This document shows, one piece after another, positions 17,707 through 30,371 of a DNA stretch of 43,999 nucleotides. Position numbers and translations under genes: made by a program. Numbering within the stretch: the stretch's first letter is position 1; every line of letters begins with the position of its first letter. The stretch spans positions 1 through 43,999 of the forward strand of contig NW_020312206.1 of the NCBI RefSeq assembly GCF_002999335.1. Reading direction: 5' to 3'. The notes under the pieces are model-generated. The model was not told where the DNA came from. It ran no database searches and worked only from the letters and a program-made list of their open reading frames with translations. The stretch comes from Cyclospora cayetanensis. Its lineage: Eukaryota > Apicomplexa > Conoidasida > Eucoccidiorida > Eimeriidae.

Positions 17707-20700
17707 ATGGCAGCTTCCATCATGCTCTCCACTTGCCTTAAGGGCTCCTTGAAGTTCCCCAGGGGGACCCCCCGAAGAGTTTCTATGGCTTTCTTGTGGA
17801 ATATGCGAAAAGCGGCATGGTGGATTCTTCAACCTGGCCGCGGCTATGTTGGGGGGTATCCGAATAAGGGATGCTCGAGAGGGCCCCCCATTTCGAACAG
17901 TCCGAGCGCAGCAGCCCTGTACACTACAGCGGTGGGATCAGACACTCACGAAGAGCTGCAGGGGGCCCCTGGGGATGACAGACCCCCCAGTTGTTGCTGC
18001 TACTGTTGGTCATGCGCTGTCCCAGACTCCTTGAGTGACCCCCCGGAGCTGCTTGCTAGTGGAGGGCCCTCTCGTCTCCTCACCTCCCCCCGGATATCCG
18101 CTGAAGCTAAAAACCACTCGGCGGCTCCCAGGATGCTTTCCGGTAGAGCTGCACAGGCAGTTGGGCCCCCTGCAGTGGATATAATGCTTCTTGTGAGTGC
18201 AGCAGAGAGAGCAGCAGCAAGAGGTTGCAGCAGCTGTCCCTATTTCTGGGGCCAAACAGCAGCAGCAGCTGCTGCTGCTTCCTTCAACTTCACATGGGGA
18301 TTCGAGTTTCCTCTGGTGGGACTCCCCCCACCCCACATTGCGCTTCCTTTGGTGCGACCCTTGCTAAGAACTAATATCCGACTCTCCACTGCGATTGGAG
18401 CTCTCGCTGATGAGCTCGGCGCCTCTCCATCCTATAATCGCTCTCGAACTCCTGCTGCCTATGCTTTCCAGTCCCATGCAGATGGATGCAATGAGCCTGG
18501 ACTCCTATTTAAAGGCAGTGGTGACCCCACAGTCCACCAGAGTGGGCCCCTTGTGGAAATGCTACAACTTAGCCACAGGACGCTCTCTGCTCTTCTCGCA
18601 GCCTTGCGGTGCGCTCTTAGGGGCCCCAGTAGGCATGGAGGATGCCTCTATACGGGGTTGAGGGGGGCCCCTTTCTCAGTCAGAGAACTCGTCGCCGTGG
18701 CAGGGGGGTTTGAGGACCTCAGAAAGGGCCTGCTCCTTCTATGTGATATGAGAGCAGCACAGGGACCCGAGACGCACTGCCTGGAGGGGCCTCCAAAGGC
18801 CCCTCCTGCTGCCTGTGAAGGCCGTGACTCGAGCAAAAGCTTAGGTGGCAGCGGTGACGAGAACTGCAAGGAGGACTGTCTCCATACAGGGGCCTCCCCC
18901 TGTATGCCAGAATGGGGTCTCCAATTGCGAGGCATATATCAAGAGGTGGTTGGTGCTGTGTTGTTGCTGTCCTTGGGGGACCCGCAGAGGCCCCGTTTGC
19001 CTCCAGAAGCTCTTACAGGATCCTTATGGGAGGCCTTGAACCGTGTTTGTTGGGTGGGCAGGGGAGGGGCCCCCACAGGCCTGGTGAAAGCGCGTTCCCT
19101 CCTTTTAGGAGGACGAATATCTCTCCAGGGCCTGCTTCAGCTTCTCGCTGCTTTTAAGGGGCCTACAGAGGGTCTGATGGCAGGGGCGTTTTCAGAGGAG
19201 AAGTGTCTCCATGGAAGGCCTCCCATTCCACACCTGGGAACTCCTCTGGCGCTAGTCCATCTGCTAGAGAAGCAAATATGGGAGTCTCAAGGAGATTGGG
19301 GAGCTCCTGTAAGGGCCCCCATTATCCGGCAAACGGGCTGTTTTGGCTCTTCTGCTGAGGTGCAGCAGCAGCAGGAGGATGCGGAAGAAGGGGTTGAAGT
19401 AGAACGCCTTGTGTTTGCTGCTTCAGTCCTTGCAGGGGCTCGCGCCGCGGGGGGCCCCGCCAAGGGTCCTCAAGGTCCTTTTTTCCTAGTAAGCCCCAAT
19501 CGCACTTCAGCACGCTCAGGAATGAAGGCTTAGGGCTGAGGGATTGCAGTGCAGCGCATTGATCATGCTTGATGCGTCTCAGGGTTTATCTCTAGTGTCT
19601 GACGCCCTTCTGCAGCGTCGGGAAGCCCTGCTGTCAACAGTTCCCGAGTTCCTGATGGGGCCCCCAAGAATTGCACCCACTGCCTGTGTAAAAGACCCTA
19701 ACGAGAGGCCTCAGAAGGCCTCCACGAGATACCGCGTGCCAGACCCCCTCCAGAATCCCCCGCAGCAGCTCTTCGGGGAGGAAGTATTGGCGGTTCTGCC
19801 AGGGGCCCATATGGGACGTCCGGGGGCCCCAACACCGGCAGCAGTGGCTTTGTTGCCGCTGGTGCTGCTGCGGGCTTTTGTTGCGGGGAAGTTTAGCCAC
19901 AGTGGTCTTCTTTCTGGCATATGTTATGGTCTCATCATGCCGCTGGGGAGCGCTCAAGCTGTGCAAGGCCTTGGAAGGGTTGAGCTAGATGGCCTAGGAT
20001 GCAATTGTTCTCCGCCCCGAAAGGGGTCTCCAGCAACTGCTGACGAAGAGGGCGTCCCTACCAAGGGGGGGCTCAACGTCTCGTGCCTGTTGGATTTGTG
20101 GCCTTCTGCTGGCATCTGCGAACTCGCAGGGGCCCTGAGGCAGCTGGAGGCGGCAGCTCCTCCCTTCTTTCGCTTCGTGTTTGCCCATTATTCGCCACCT
20201 GGGAGCTCCTGGGGTGCCTTCCAGAAGTCGTCCAAGAGTGACTTTCCTGTTTCGGCGCGACAAGCGCTCAGAGGCCCCCGTGGACCTAAAGGAGGTGCTG
20301 GAAGGCGCAACAGCAGCACCAGCAGCAAGATGCCTGCAGCAGCAGCTGCTGTCTTTGCAGAGACAGCAGCTGCTGCTGCAGCGGCAGCGCAGAGGTCCAT
20401 GGCAAGCATTGCAGCAGCAGATGGGGCTCTGGATCCGCTTGAAATAGAAGAGGGCCGTTTATCGGGGGCCCTTTTAGAATCATGGGAATCCCGTTATGTG
20501 GGTTGGATGCTGCATTCTCCAAAGCGTCAGCGGCGCTTGGTGCGCTTTATGCTGCAACAGGAGGGAATCGCCAGAGGGCGAGATCCAGCGGTCGCCAACC
20601 GGGCCCCCCGCGCGTATATAAGGGACTTTTCTCGTTGCAGCAGACGGCAGCTGCTGCAGCTGCTGCTTGCCGCAGCAACGTCAGGGGCTCCCCCACCAGC

Positions 20701-22126
20701 TCCCAGATGGCTTGGCCACCTGACAGCTATGGTAGGCACCCCGAGAACAGAATCTTGGATGGGGACTGGAACAACATCAGAGAGGAGAGACTCAGCATCA
20801 ACAGCAGCGACAGATGCTGGGGAAAGCAATGAGGTCCCTGCGGAAAATCTTGATGCTTTGGCGTTGTGTCTCCCATATTTTCCCCCTCTGTCAGCTCTAC
20901 CGGCCGTTTGGGGCCCTTCAGTGGGGTGGAACTTCCTTGAAGGTAGTGTGAAGGCATCGACCAAAGGCAAGCCCTGTTGGGGGTCTGCTCCAATGTCAAG
21001 CGGAGGTCTCCCCAGGTCGCAGCTAGACGGGCTGTCTGTCTTAGCCCTCCCCAGTCTCCTTTTGGGGCTGCTTTTGCATGCACCGCCCCCACAGCAGCTG
21101 CAGCAGGGGAGTGTCGTCAAAGAAGAGAGCTGTTGCACCAATAGAGGGTGCGGTGGAGGCCCTGTGCACTGGCGGGCTCTGGGGGCCCTTGCAAGGGCTT
21201 TAGAAGCCACGGCAGCAGGCCTCATGTCCTTATGGGAGCATCAATTTGCACCTCCCAACCTGAGAGGAGGCACTCTTTCAGCCTTCTTTGACGTTCGTAG
21301 TAGCCATGGGAATATCCCTCCAAAAGACGTCACTGCAAGGAGGGCTACTAGAGAGCCCCTCATACCACCTTCTGTCACGGGAGCTGGTGCTGCCCGTCTG
21401 TGTAGGCAGACCCTTACTGCCTCCTTAAGCTTGTGCTACCTGCTCAGGGCTCTCCCTGTAAGTGCTGTAGCAGAGTCGACGGCGGCAGCTGCTGGCTCTC
21501 TACCCGAGCAGGATTCACAGCAGCAGCAAGAGCAGCAGCAGCAAGGATCCGTAGGCCGTCGCCGGACTTGGTTATTGCAGCATAGAAAACCCATTGGGGT
21601 ATGCCTTCCCATTCACCGTTTCCTCGGCTTGCTGCCGCTCAACTCGCTAAGACATCTGCTGGTCTTGCTCTTGCTGTCCACAAGCCCTTCGCTATGGGGA
21701 GCTGCTGGTGGGCCTCAGGTGCAGCCAATAGAGGCTTTCCTTGCACGGCTGGAGCAGCAGCGGCTGCTGCTCCAGCATGAGGGTCAGCTTCTGCTGTCAG
21801 AGGAAGGACAACAGAGTACAGCAGCACAAGCGGAAGCAGCAGGTTCCCAGCAGCGCCAGCGACTGGCGCTACTGTCACACCTTGAAGCCGCCCTTGAGGG
21901 TCCACAGCAGTTTAAGTTCATTGGAGGCAGTCCCTCAATTTCTCAGTTCCAACGCGAGGTAGCAGCTGCGCTGGAAGACCTTAGTGACTCTCTGGGAGTG
22001 TCCCACACGGGGCTTCTGGGGACCCCTCGGGGTTTTACACTGCAAAAGGAAGTCCCCGTAGGCCCGTACTTTATTGACCTTTTGTTAGCACCCCCATCGG
22101 AGGAGGCCAGCGCTGGAGGCCTCTAA
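17707..22126 (+). CDS. Large RAP/FASTK-like protein, probably mitochondrial, truncated C-terminus
   Basis: Two exons, 17,707-19,488 and 19,550-22,126, are joined by a 61-base GT-AG intron in phase 0, giving about 1452 residues. The first in-frame ATG gives an N-terminus with Arg, Lys and hydrophobics and almost no acidic residues, consistent with a mitochondrial presequence. The body is mostly Leu/Ala-rich segments that look helical, separated by Gly/Pro-rich linkers and Ala or Gln runs. The last 70 residues (SISQFQREVAAALEDL, then VPVGPYFIDLLLAP) resemble the lead-in and first strand of a RAP domain, the RNA-binding module of organelle proteins. The reading frame then stops after about a dozen residues, so the usual EVDGP.H part is absent. 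I did not find it in the following 1.5 kb. The family call is tentative; an unrelated Leu-rich coccidian protein is possible. GGGGCCCC palindromes are frequent throughout. Confidence 0.5.
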
Positions 22127-22893
22127 GATGAGAATGCAGTAGAAAGCTTTCTAAACTGTATCTGTTTTGCCAAATGTCTGTGGGTTGTTGATGCGTGGGC
22201 TTCTCTTGAGTTTGGTTCGCTCCAGAAAAAGGGCCTCCATCTTTTTGTGTGAAACACGCTTCGAGAGAAATGTCAGACATTTCCGTTTCAGGTAACCAAA
22301 CTGTCCTTATGGTTGGCTCTCAGTAAGCCAAAAGAGATTTTTTACTAGGCTCCTCGGAACTTCGGTTTGACTCTGGGGAGTAGGACGGTCAACTAGGTCT
22401 CCAGGGTCTACTGCGGGGAGTTTTCTAGGCACATTACGAACAGCTTGAAAACTATAATCAAGATTCACCTAGATAGGGCATCGATAAAAACACAACGCGA
22501 GTCCTGACGGTTCCATGCTGCTGAGAAAGCGGACAAAGATGCCGAAGAGACTGCTCTCTCCGTCATTCAAAAACATCTGACTAGCGTATCAATGCACAAT
22601 AGCTAACTGCGGTGACGGGCAGACAGCCTGTCACTTCCGCTTGGACCTGTCCAGGAAAAGGCAGCGCATTCTATTCACAGACACAATAAAGGAACGGAGT
22701 CAGTGAACCCGTAGTCAACATGTTACGAGAAAAGGAACGGATGGCGATCTCCCCTTTTCAGGGGTAATATTTTCGATACATTCTTTCACAAAAAAGGCAC
22801 ATGGCTGGTCGTAGAGTTTTTTACTGCTACGAACGGTGACTCAGGGGCCCTCCACTCACAAAAAAACATAAGAAAGCTGCGGCGACGCTGCTG
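22127..22893. other. Convergent intergenic region
   Basis: I see no coding signal between the end of the RAP-like gene (+) and the lowest minus-strand exon. Open frames are short. GC content drops relative to the flanking exons. A tract near 22,740-22,810 is T- and A-rich. Confidence 0.4.
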
Positions 22894-25270
22894 CTAATAG
22901 GGCTGACAAAACCACTTGTTAGCGCAGAAGAGGGCTTCTGTTGAGATCTTGAATGCAAGAGGGCCCCTCAGGCCTTCCTTTAGGCCCGTGGGGTAGCATG
23001 AACATAGGGCCCCCCCAACTGACGGAAGTATCGAAGGAGATACGAACTCGGCCGAGAGAGGTCCCTCGCCTGAGGGCTCCTCATGGGGCCTAGAAGGCAA
23101 AGCTTTGGGGGCCCTTTTGGGGACCCTAAATAGCCACACGGTTTTTGGAGGTGGGATTCTGTAACTGGGTGGCAAGAAGACTCTACCACTAGATGACAGG
23201 GGCAAGATAAAAGGGGAAGCTTCAAGTTGAGGCGGCAGTGCGGGTACTTACGTCGCACCTGCTGCTGCTGATACTCTCATTGCACTATCTGTAACTGCTT
23301 GACCGAATTGGGGGCCAGAGGGGCCTCCGTTACTTTTTTTCGTCGGAGGCTTATGTTGGGCTCATCCCAACGAGGGCATTTTACGAAAGCCATAGGGCCC
23401 GAGCACCTGCGTACGCCTTCATTGTTAGGTGATCTCAGAACTGGAGAGCCTCCGCCATATGGTGATGCTAATATGGGGCAGCTATGAGATGCTTCAATAT
23501 GCAAGATAGGAGCATCAAGCTCGTGTGGCATCATTGTTATCCCCAATAAATCAACTGTGTCGGGGGGTCGTGCAAGGGGAGGCTTCTCCGTGGCGTGGTC
23601 CCCCAGCGAGACGACCCCTAAACTTTGGGGCCTGTCTAGGATGCTGTAAAGTCTGTGCGAGAGAGGAGGCTCTCTGGTGATTGACAGTTTTTCTCATCTG
23701 ACCCATCGGGAAGGCTCCCTACTGAAGAGGCAGCCCGATCACCCGACGAGTCAGGAGTAATGAGGGGGGAGCTACTGCTGGAATGCAGGGTTCTTCGTAC
23801 GTTCGACCAGGGTCCCCTCCCTAGCTGGTCTATAAAGGGGAGCCCATCGAGGAAAGCCCATGCAACAGGTGGAGATGATGCCACTGGAAATGCGTTGGAA
23901 GGGAAGGCGAAAGAATCGGAGCGCACACAGGAAGCCCTGGGGCGCCAAGGAGCCTCCGAGTTGGCTTGCAGCCAACTGACAATGGCTGGGTAGCACGGGA
24001 GTCCTCTTTTATTAAAGACTCCGCAACGGATTGCACGTGGCCAACGGGCCCGCAATGGGGAGATATCCAGACTGCGGTGAACGCCAGATGGAAGCCATAG
24101 TCTTGGGATGGCAGCAACAGCTCAGGGCGCCCTTCCGGCAGTCCTCCCCATTCTGAACTAGTCGAGCGCACATTTCTGCACGACCTCTTCACCGTAGCTG
24201 TTGCCTGTGCTACTGTCTCTGGTTCTGTCGGTGGCTTAGCGAGATGCTGCCTGATTGTGCTTCCGCTGAAAAGGCTTTCGGAGAGGGCAGGCTCCTGATC
24301 TTGCATCGAGTACCCTTCACCATCAAATTTTGGGGATCTCAAAGTCTTGTTGGTGTGGCTTTCTCCTTTATTCTCTGCCCCTGGCTCCCCCAACTTCGAG
24401 GAAGACCCTTCCTGAGTGGCAGCACTAGCAGCCCCAATCTGGTTCAGCATGTCTTGCGTCTCACGTGACAGTCGCTTAAGCGGCTGAGGCAACAGCTGTG
24501 GTCTGCGATACGCAGATGCCTTCCTGAGGACTGCTGCTGCTTTTGGGAAGGACAAGTAGACACCATCGGACAGTACCATGTCCAAAACTCCTACGAGCCA
24601 GCACAGGCAGCACCAATGGGGCCCTTAGAAAGCGTGCATCAGCATATACTACACACCCACTGGTGCGCGCGTTGTTTTCGCTTCGTTTTTGCACGAGGCG
24701 GACGCGGCGACGGAAAGAGCTCCGCTGCAAAACCCAACGTTCTAAACCCTCTCTTAGCCCTTACCGTCAATGTGGATTTCCGTGGCGGGCCCGATCCTCG
24801 CTGCCCCATTTCTTGATCAAGTAGGCTTTGTTGAGGCAACTTTGAAGTAAAAATTTCCAATAGAGCAGACATCTTTACGTGCAAAGACACGCGACCGTCC
24901 AAATGAACTTGAAAAGAATGGCGAAAGGTGAGAATACCACAAGGACACGACGTCGTATGCGCCATCTCCTGTTCCTGCTGTTGGATCTGCTGAAAATGAC
25001 TGTGTTTGGATGAAGGGTGGTCCCAACGACGGAGTTCACAGACGAGGACATGCTCCTGTGCCGCAGTCTACTGCTGCTAGCCTCGCGCGTGCTACTTCCG
25101 GTGCTCCAAGAGTAGCAGCTTCCGATGTACTTGGAGGCGTTGGCGTTGCAGTTCTACGCTGCCATTGCTCCTGCTGCTCTTTTTGCGGATAAGGGAGCTG
25201 TTCGGCAAACAGAGAGATGTAAAGAGACTCAAACTCCTCATACGGGTCGAAGCAAAGAGAAACAGCCAAA
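22894..25270 (-). CDS. Unrecognised multi-exon protein, partial model
   Basis: Several minus-strand segments look coding but I do not recognise the protein. The best starts after an acceptor-like CTGGCTCGTAG near 24,597 and stays open to about 23,830. It begins VLDMVLSDGVYLSFPKAA and continues as a Ser/Glu/Pro-rich disordered stretch. An upstream exon ending at a strong donor GACG|GTAAGG near 24,771 joins it in phase if read in the frame ending EIHID. A further segment at 25,208-25,036 contains LPYPQKEQQEQWQRR. The most downstream open frame ends at 22,894 and contains GRVFLPPSYRIPPPKTVW. Which of these belong together, and the exact splice sites below 24 kb, are not resolved. It may be the 3' part of the gene whose exons lie at 25.8-28.8 kb. 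Confidence 0.35.
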
Positions 25271-25279
25271 AGGAAACGA

Positions 25280-25779
25280 AAACAAAGAGCATTTACGAAG
25301 GAGTCAGATTACTGGGCAAATGCAGCAGGAGACACGCAGATCTGCACATCTAAGTATAGACATGGATGTGCCTATATTTCATATGCATTTATATGTGCTC
25401 ACATACACATATCTGGTATAGTTACACTTCTACGTATACACTCAGGGGCCCAACAAAACACAGAGCAGGCACAGGCGGCAACACAGAGGCAAGGCGCAAC
25501 TTAAAAATCGAAGTTAACGGTTAATTACAAAGGCACCCAGGAATAATACTAGCTATAGCAGCTTCAGGACGTCAGTGCACGTCCGGCACAGCAAAAAGGC
25601 GAAGGCAGTAACTGGCATGTAGAGAGGCACATGAGACTGGCGGGAATGGTAAACAGCAACCGACAGATGCACACCCGCCGGGGCACACTTAAAGCCGAGA
25701 TACAAAAAGGATGTACAAAGCGTGAGGGGGCCACCGCTCGCGATTGGCGCCGTCTTTAACGCCTTGTCATTGCAGCCTG
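25280..25779. other. Non-coding gap, probable intron or spacer
   Basis: AT-richer sequence with short TACA/CATATA repeats (25,360-25,440) and no open frame of note. It lies between two groups of minus-strand coding segments, so it is either a long intron of one gene or the spacer between two genes. Confidence 0.4.
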
Positions 25780-28700
25780 TTAACAGACCGTTTCATCGGT
25801 GCTGTATCCGGGTCCATCCGTAAAGTTTTGTTCGATGGTCGCGACCATGAAGAAGATGCCGAAGGAATAGACCACCTTACTGGGGCAAACTGCATCCGTC
25901 CTGTGATAAAGCACCATATGCGCGTAGAAGAAGAGCCCCTCATCTACGTATATCGCACGGCCATTACTCAACGTTGCAATCATCCTCAGCAAACCAGCAG
26001 TGCCGTGCTGTATCGTCCTTAACAAGGCACCGAAATTCCGCCCACTATCAAGCCTGCTGCTTCTGCTGCTGCTGCTGCTGCTGCCACTAGTGTGCTTTTG
26101 AGACTTAAAATACACCTTTCTATTAGTTGGGGAGCCTCTACGTGCAGCGCCATCCATAGTGTTGCCACTGCTCTGTTGCTCTTTTTGCTTGTATCTAGGG
26201 ATTTGAAAGGCAGCAAGGTGAAATGGAGATACCGCATGCCCACTGCCCGTAGCTGCGGCAGCAGCTGCTGCTGCCGCCGCGTCCGGCCTGAAGGCTGAGG
26301 GCAGCGGATTGTCTGGGGGTGGGAGCAAAAAACTAACTCCCTCAGCCTCGTCCTCCTATGCCTCTTTTTGTTCCAGCAGCACCTGCCGCTGCCGCTTTCC
26401 GGTGCCCACGACCTGCGTGTCTTTGCAAACTCCGGATTTCAAAGAGCACGAGCTGTGTTGCAGCAGTGCGGAGAGCTGTAGCCGCTGCACTGGCTGTACA
26501 ACCGCGGAAGTGCTGCACTGCAGCAGGGTGCTGCGGGAGCAGCACCTCCCAGAAGTCGGTTCTTTTCCTGGAACAACGTACGGCAGATGCGCATCTCTTG
26601 GGGTCGCTGCTCTCTCGCTGCTACTTCCCTACCGCCTGACTCCCTATTCAGAGGAGACAAAGCGGAAGAATCTGTGCGGGGTGGCAACACAGTAATGAGG
26701 TCCTCTGGTGCTTTCGCTGCGGCCTCGCCCGAAGGGGTTGTGAGGCCAGAGGACGAGGAAGAGGAGGCAGCTGACGACTGCGCGGCTGCTGCGGAAAGCT
26801 TGGCGTAAAGCAGCCGCTTCGGATATGTGCTAGGATTTATTGCTAAAGCTGCCGCAGCGCAGCAGCAGCTGTGGCCGGGGAAAGCGCGTAGGGATTATAT
26901 AAAGGAAGGACCTGCACGTTCTGTAATAAAGGGAGAGGCGCTCCTTCTGCTGCTGTTTCTGGGTCTGCTGCGGCATGTCTGTCATGCTGCCGCCGTTCGC
27001 TGACGTAGCAGCGTTCCGAAGAGAGCTTGATAAAGTGATGCTTGGAGCGTTTACAGCCGCAGACGGGGGCGGACTGTCAAATGAGGTTGCTTTTGCCGCG
27101 GCAGGAGCAGGGGCTTCTGTGGGAACCGGCCTGATTGAGCTGAAAGGAGTGCGGCTTTCTGCTGTTCCTACCGGTGACGGGCCACCACACCCGCTATACA
27201 GGGATGCTGGCTCCGCTACTCTTGATGCTGCTACCGTCGCTACACTTGGAAAAAGATCCCCCATGAACGGGGCTTTGATCCAGACGACTTTAGCTGTTGT
27301 TGCTAGAGCGCCTCCTGAAAATCCTGGCGCTGCCTCAGTCGTGGTTGCCATTCGTACGGGTGATGTTGGGAATGCATCTGCTGTTGCGAAGTGGCTGTGC
27401 TGAACGATAAGGGAGCTATGGCTGTTCCCTATGGCAGCGCTCTGCGATAAGCAGCCGGGGGGAGCTCCATCTGTCGATGACTGTTTTGCTGCAGATTCTG
27501 AAGGCGTTGAATCCGCCAGAACACTTATAATTGATGGCCTCTCCGAGGCTTCTGACTTCCGCTAACGCTGTGTCTGGCAAGCATCTCAGCAGCAAATGAC
27601 GCAGTCTACCCGCATCTGCCCCTTCCGCTTGTGCAACTGCTGCGACCCTCTGGGGCAGCAGCGCAGCGGTACCCAGTGTCATCGCTTCAGCCTCTAAGGT
27701 TAGTGATTTACTTTCTGCCGCAGCTTTAATAGCCGCTTGGAAGAGCATCAACATGGAGGCGGATGTGTTGAAGTGTGTTGCCGCTCCAGCTGGGCTCAGC
27801 CAGTCGCTCTCTGCACTGCTGCTGCCTCGCGCAGCTGGAAGACTTAGAAGAATGCCGCTACACTCAGAAGCATCACTGGCCCTTGCTGCTGCTGCTGATG
27901 CTGCTGATACTGGTGGTGGTGCTGGTGGTGCTGCTGCAGAGTGGGCGCCAGAGGGGCCGCTGCTGCGGGTGCTTTATGTTGCTGCCATCGCGGATGGTGA
28001 AGGAGATAAGAGCAGAAGTGTATGGCTTCTGCATTCTAGCGCAGCTGATTGTGTTGCAGCGAGTAACTGAATCTCGGTTCTGCCTTGATTGCTGGCTATC
28101 CAGCTACTAAGCCTGTCTGGCGTAGGCCTGTCGGAGGGTTTGGGGGCCAATCATATCCCACAGGAGATACTTGGACGTTCAAAGGGATAGCTTCCTCATC
28201 ATAGAGTTCTGCAGGGAGCAGTTTGCAATCCGTAGTGACGCGCTCCCACTCCGCATTGTCCGAGTTATGCGCTTGCGGATGCTGTGGCTGTCGCTTCTCA
28301 TGCTTCCGCTCCTCTTGGTGCTGCTGCAGGTGTTGCTGCTGCATGCCATGGCAAAGCTGGCTGCGTATCAAGGGCAGCTTCTGCTGCTGGTAGGTCAGAT
28401 TTTCCGTCATATGTGAAACATAGTCTTCTCTAACTGCATGCTGAATCTGCGCGAGTTTCAACAAAAACGCTATGTTTGTTTGATGGAGTTAAGGTGCCGG
28501 CGCTGTGCGAAAGCCTTTACAATTATATGATTCCAATCAGAGCTCTCGATGAGATTCGCAGGCTTACTGTCCCTATCGATTGTACAAGGAAGAACAACAA
28601 TCACCAGGGTCATAGTAGCTCCATAACCCTCGGCCCCAAACACTTGGCGGTTCTTAAAATGCTCCTCAAAGTTCCAAAAAATATGTCCTGCAGTCACCTG

Positions 28701-28790
28701 CGATGTAAAGAGGGGGGACAAGGGAGGACCCCGGAAAAGAACTGAATATATACACACACACCCTAAATGCTAGAACAAAATACCCTCACT
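25780..28790 (-). CDS. Unrecognised multi-exon protein with Ala/Ser/Gln tracts, partial model
   Basis: A series of minus-strand coding segments. Well-supported pieces: 28,697-28,521 (begins VTAGHIFWNFEEHFKNRQ) after an acceptor with a long pyrimidine tract, then a 74-base intron, then 28,446-28,108 (a Gln/His-rich part followed by AEWERVTTDCKLL and ending YDWPPNPPTGLRQTGL). These join in phase 0. Later open segments are about 27,972-27,419 (Ala/Pro/Ser tract, then helical text with LMLFQAAIKAAAE), about 27,400-26,830 (Ser/Pro/Ala-rich, disordered), 26,545-26,342 and 26,328-25,780 (Ala run, then NFGALLRTIQHGTAGLL and further helical text). A possible first exon ends at a donor GGGGGA|GTGAGG at 28,790. 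The helical style recalls organelle RNA-binding helical-repeat proteins, but no domain is recognised and I do not assign a function. Downstream joins are unresolved. Confidence 0.4.
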
Positions 28791-29179
28791 CCCCCACTCC
28801 AAACCCTAATTCGCCGAGAAAAGACATCCCGCGATGGTTTATGGACCCGGAAGCGAAAGAGCAGGAACAGCTCGACTACATAGAAAGGCTGCGTAACACG
28901 AGTTGATAAGTCACGATGCTGTCGATGGTTTGAAGGATCAGGCCTGGGGCCTTTCCTGCCCCCCTCAGATTTGAGCAGGGTGGCGATCCAACTATGGATT
29001 TGTTCAAAACATCACACTTTAAGAATGTCTTATTTTTGTCTGAATGATTGGAACTCCCAACTTCTGTGTTGTTCTCGGTTAACCCCAGCTGCCATTGTGC
29101 TCCGTGCCACGGGCGCGCTATCGTCCGTATGTGTAGCTGGCAATGCTCTACTTCGGCACTTTCTACTATACTAGCTCTA

Positions 29180-29640
29180 TTTGCTTGCGAAGTATTGCAG
29201 CACAAACCAGCTTATATTGTACTTTTGCGTTTTTAGTACATTGTAGAGTAGCTCGACAGAAGAAGACGGACTGTTGCGTATGAGCGCCAAAAAGGCTACA
29301 ACATAAAACAACTTGCACGTGTACAGGTGGTTAGAGGGTGCAACAACGCGTATCCTAGCTCTCCCTCTTCCATCAAATAAAAGCACTGACGGTCCCAGGA
29401 AGAAGCTATCCCTTTTTAAGAATCGAAATAAATTTGTGTTGATCTTATTGGGTCTGGAATGAAGTGACCCTTTCCCTCTAGGATCTCCAAAGGCAGACAC
29501 TCAACTCCAGACCCCATACCGACTTACTATGAGGTTGTTAGGTGTTGTTTTTGAAGCAAGTACCGCCCTCCTTTGCTCTCAGCTACACAGTTTCCGACAG
29601 GAGCAGAGATAGGCAGCTCGACTTCATGTTGCTGCACCCG
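29180..29640. repeat. Diverged repeat, shares segments with 35.0 and 43.0 kb
   Basis: The segment near 29,338 (GGTGCAACAACGCG followed by a CCTAGC...CCCTC stretch) recurs near 42,960. An 18-base identical segment, AGACACTCAACTCCAGAC, occurs at 29,495-29,512 and again at 34,985-35,002 in the same orientation, with weaker similarity continuing on the downstream side. The second pair flanks the minus-strand pol remnants, so this may be part of a decayed terminal repeat or untranslated region. No gene is seen. Confidence 0.45.
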
Positions 29641-29710
29641 CTGCGCACTACGTCATGTAGCGTTCGCAACACTGCGTATTCTTGTCTCAAACTAACGGCA
29701 TTTTGACAAG

Positions 29711-30340
29711 GTGTGTGGTCAGGCCAACCAATTGGCCAATTCTGTATTATTTCCCGGTAAAATTACTGGCAATATAAGACTGTTTGAATGTAGCGTAGAA
29801 CAGTACATTTTCCCTCCAAGCTTTGGAACTCATGCCCTCATGTTCGGTACCGCTACGTCGAAACCAAAGGCATCCAGGCAACGAATGCCTACCCGCACAT
29901 TCCACACTCCACAGGCGGACACAAATGGGCAAACAGTGCAGGTCGGAAAAGCAAATATGTGCATCAGCGACTAAAGTAAAAACGGTGGGAAGAAAAACAT
30001 GCACACTAGCTAACAACGAACGAGGGACCAAACCAACACAATAGTGGTGGCACAGCGGCTCGCTACCGTGGGAGCGCTAAAATAGGTGAGCCTCCTGCTA
30101 CGAGAAAACAGAAGGCAAGTAAGATGTGAAAAGGTAATCAAATTACGCACTAGTTCAGCAGTGCCTCTGCAATTCATAGAGCGTCCTGCGCCACTAAGCA
30201 CAGCAGGTGCATGCAGTATAGTTGACTTTAAAGCCCCCAAACAGGCATGATGACGAATGTGGGGGCAATATGCCTGAGAATGCCTGTGCATGAATCTATG
30301 GGTAAAGCACACATGAGCAGCAATAATACCATAAAATAAT
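29711..30340. other. Intergenic, no gene recognised
   Basis: AT-rich relative to the gene blocks. It has only short open frames with no recognised motif and no CAG tract. I see nothing further that can be supported here. Confidence 0.4.
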
Positions 30341-30371
30341 AATAGAAAGCAGTATCTATTTGCGAAGGTAG

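Noticed and set aside
23299..23993. Plus-strand frames as the missing RAP exon
   Set aside because: No EVDGP-type text or RAP pattern is seen, and the region reads better as minus-strand coding.
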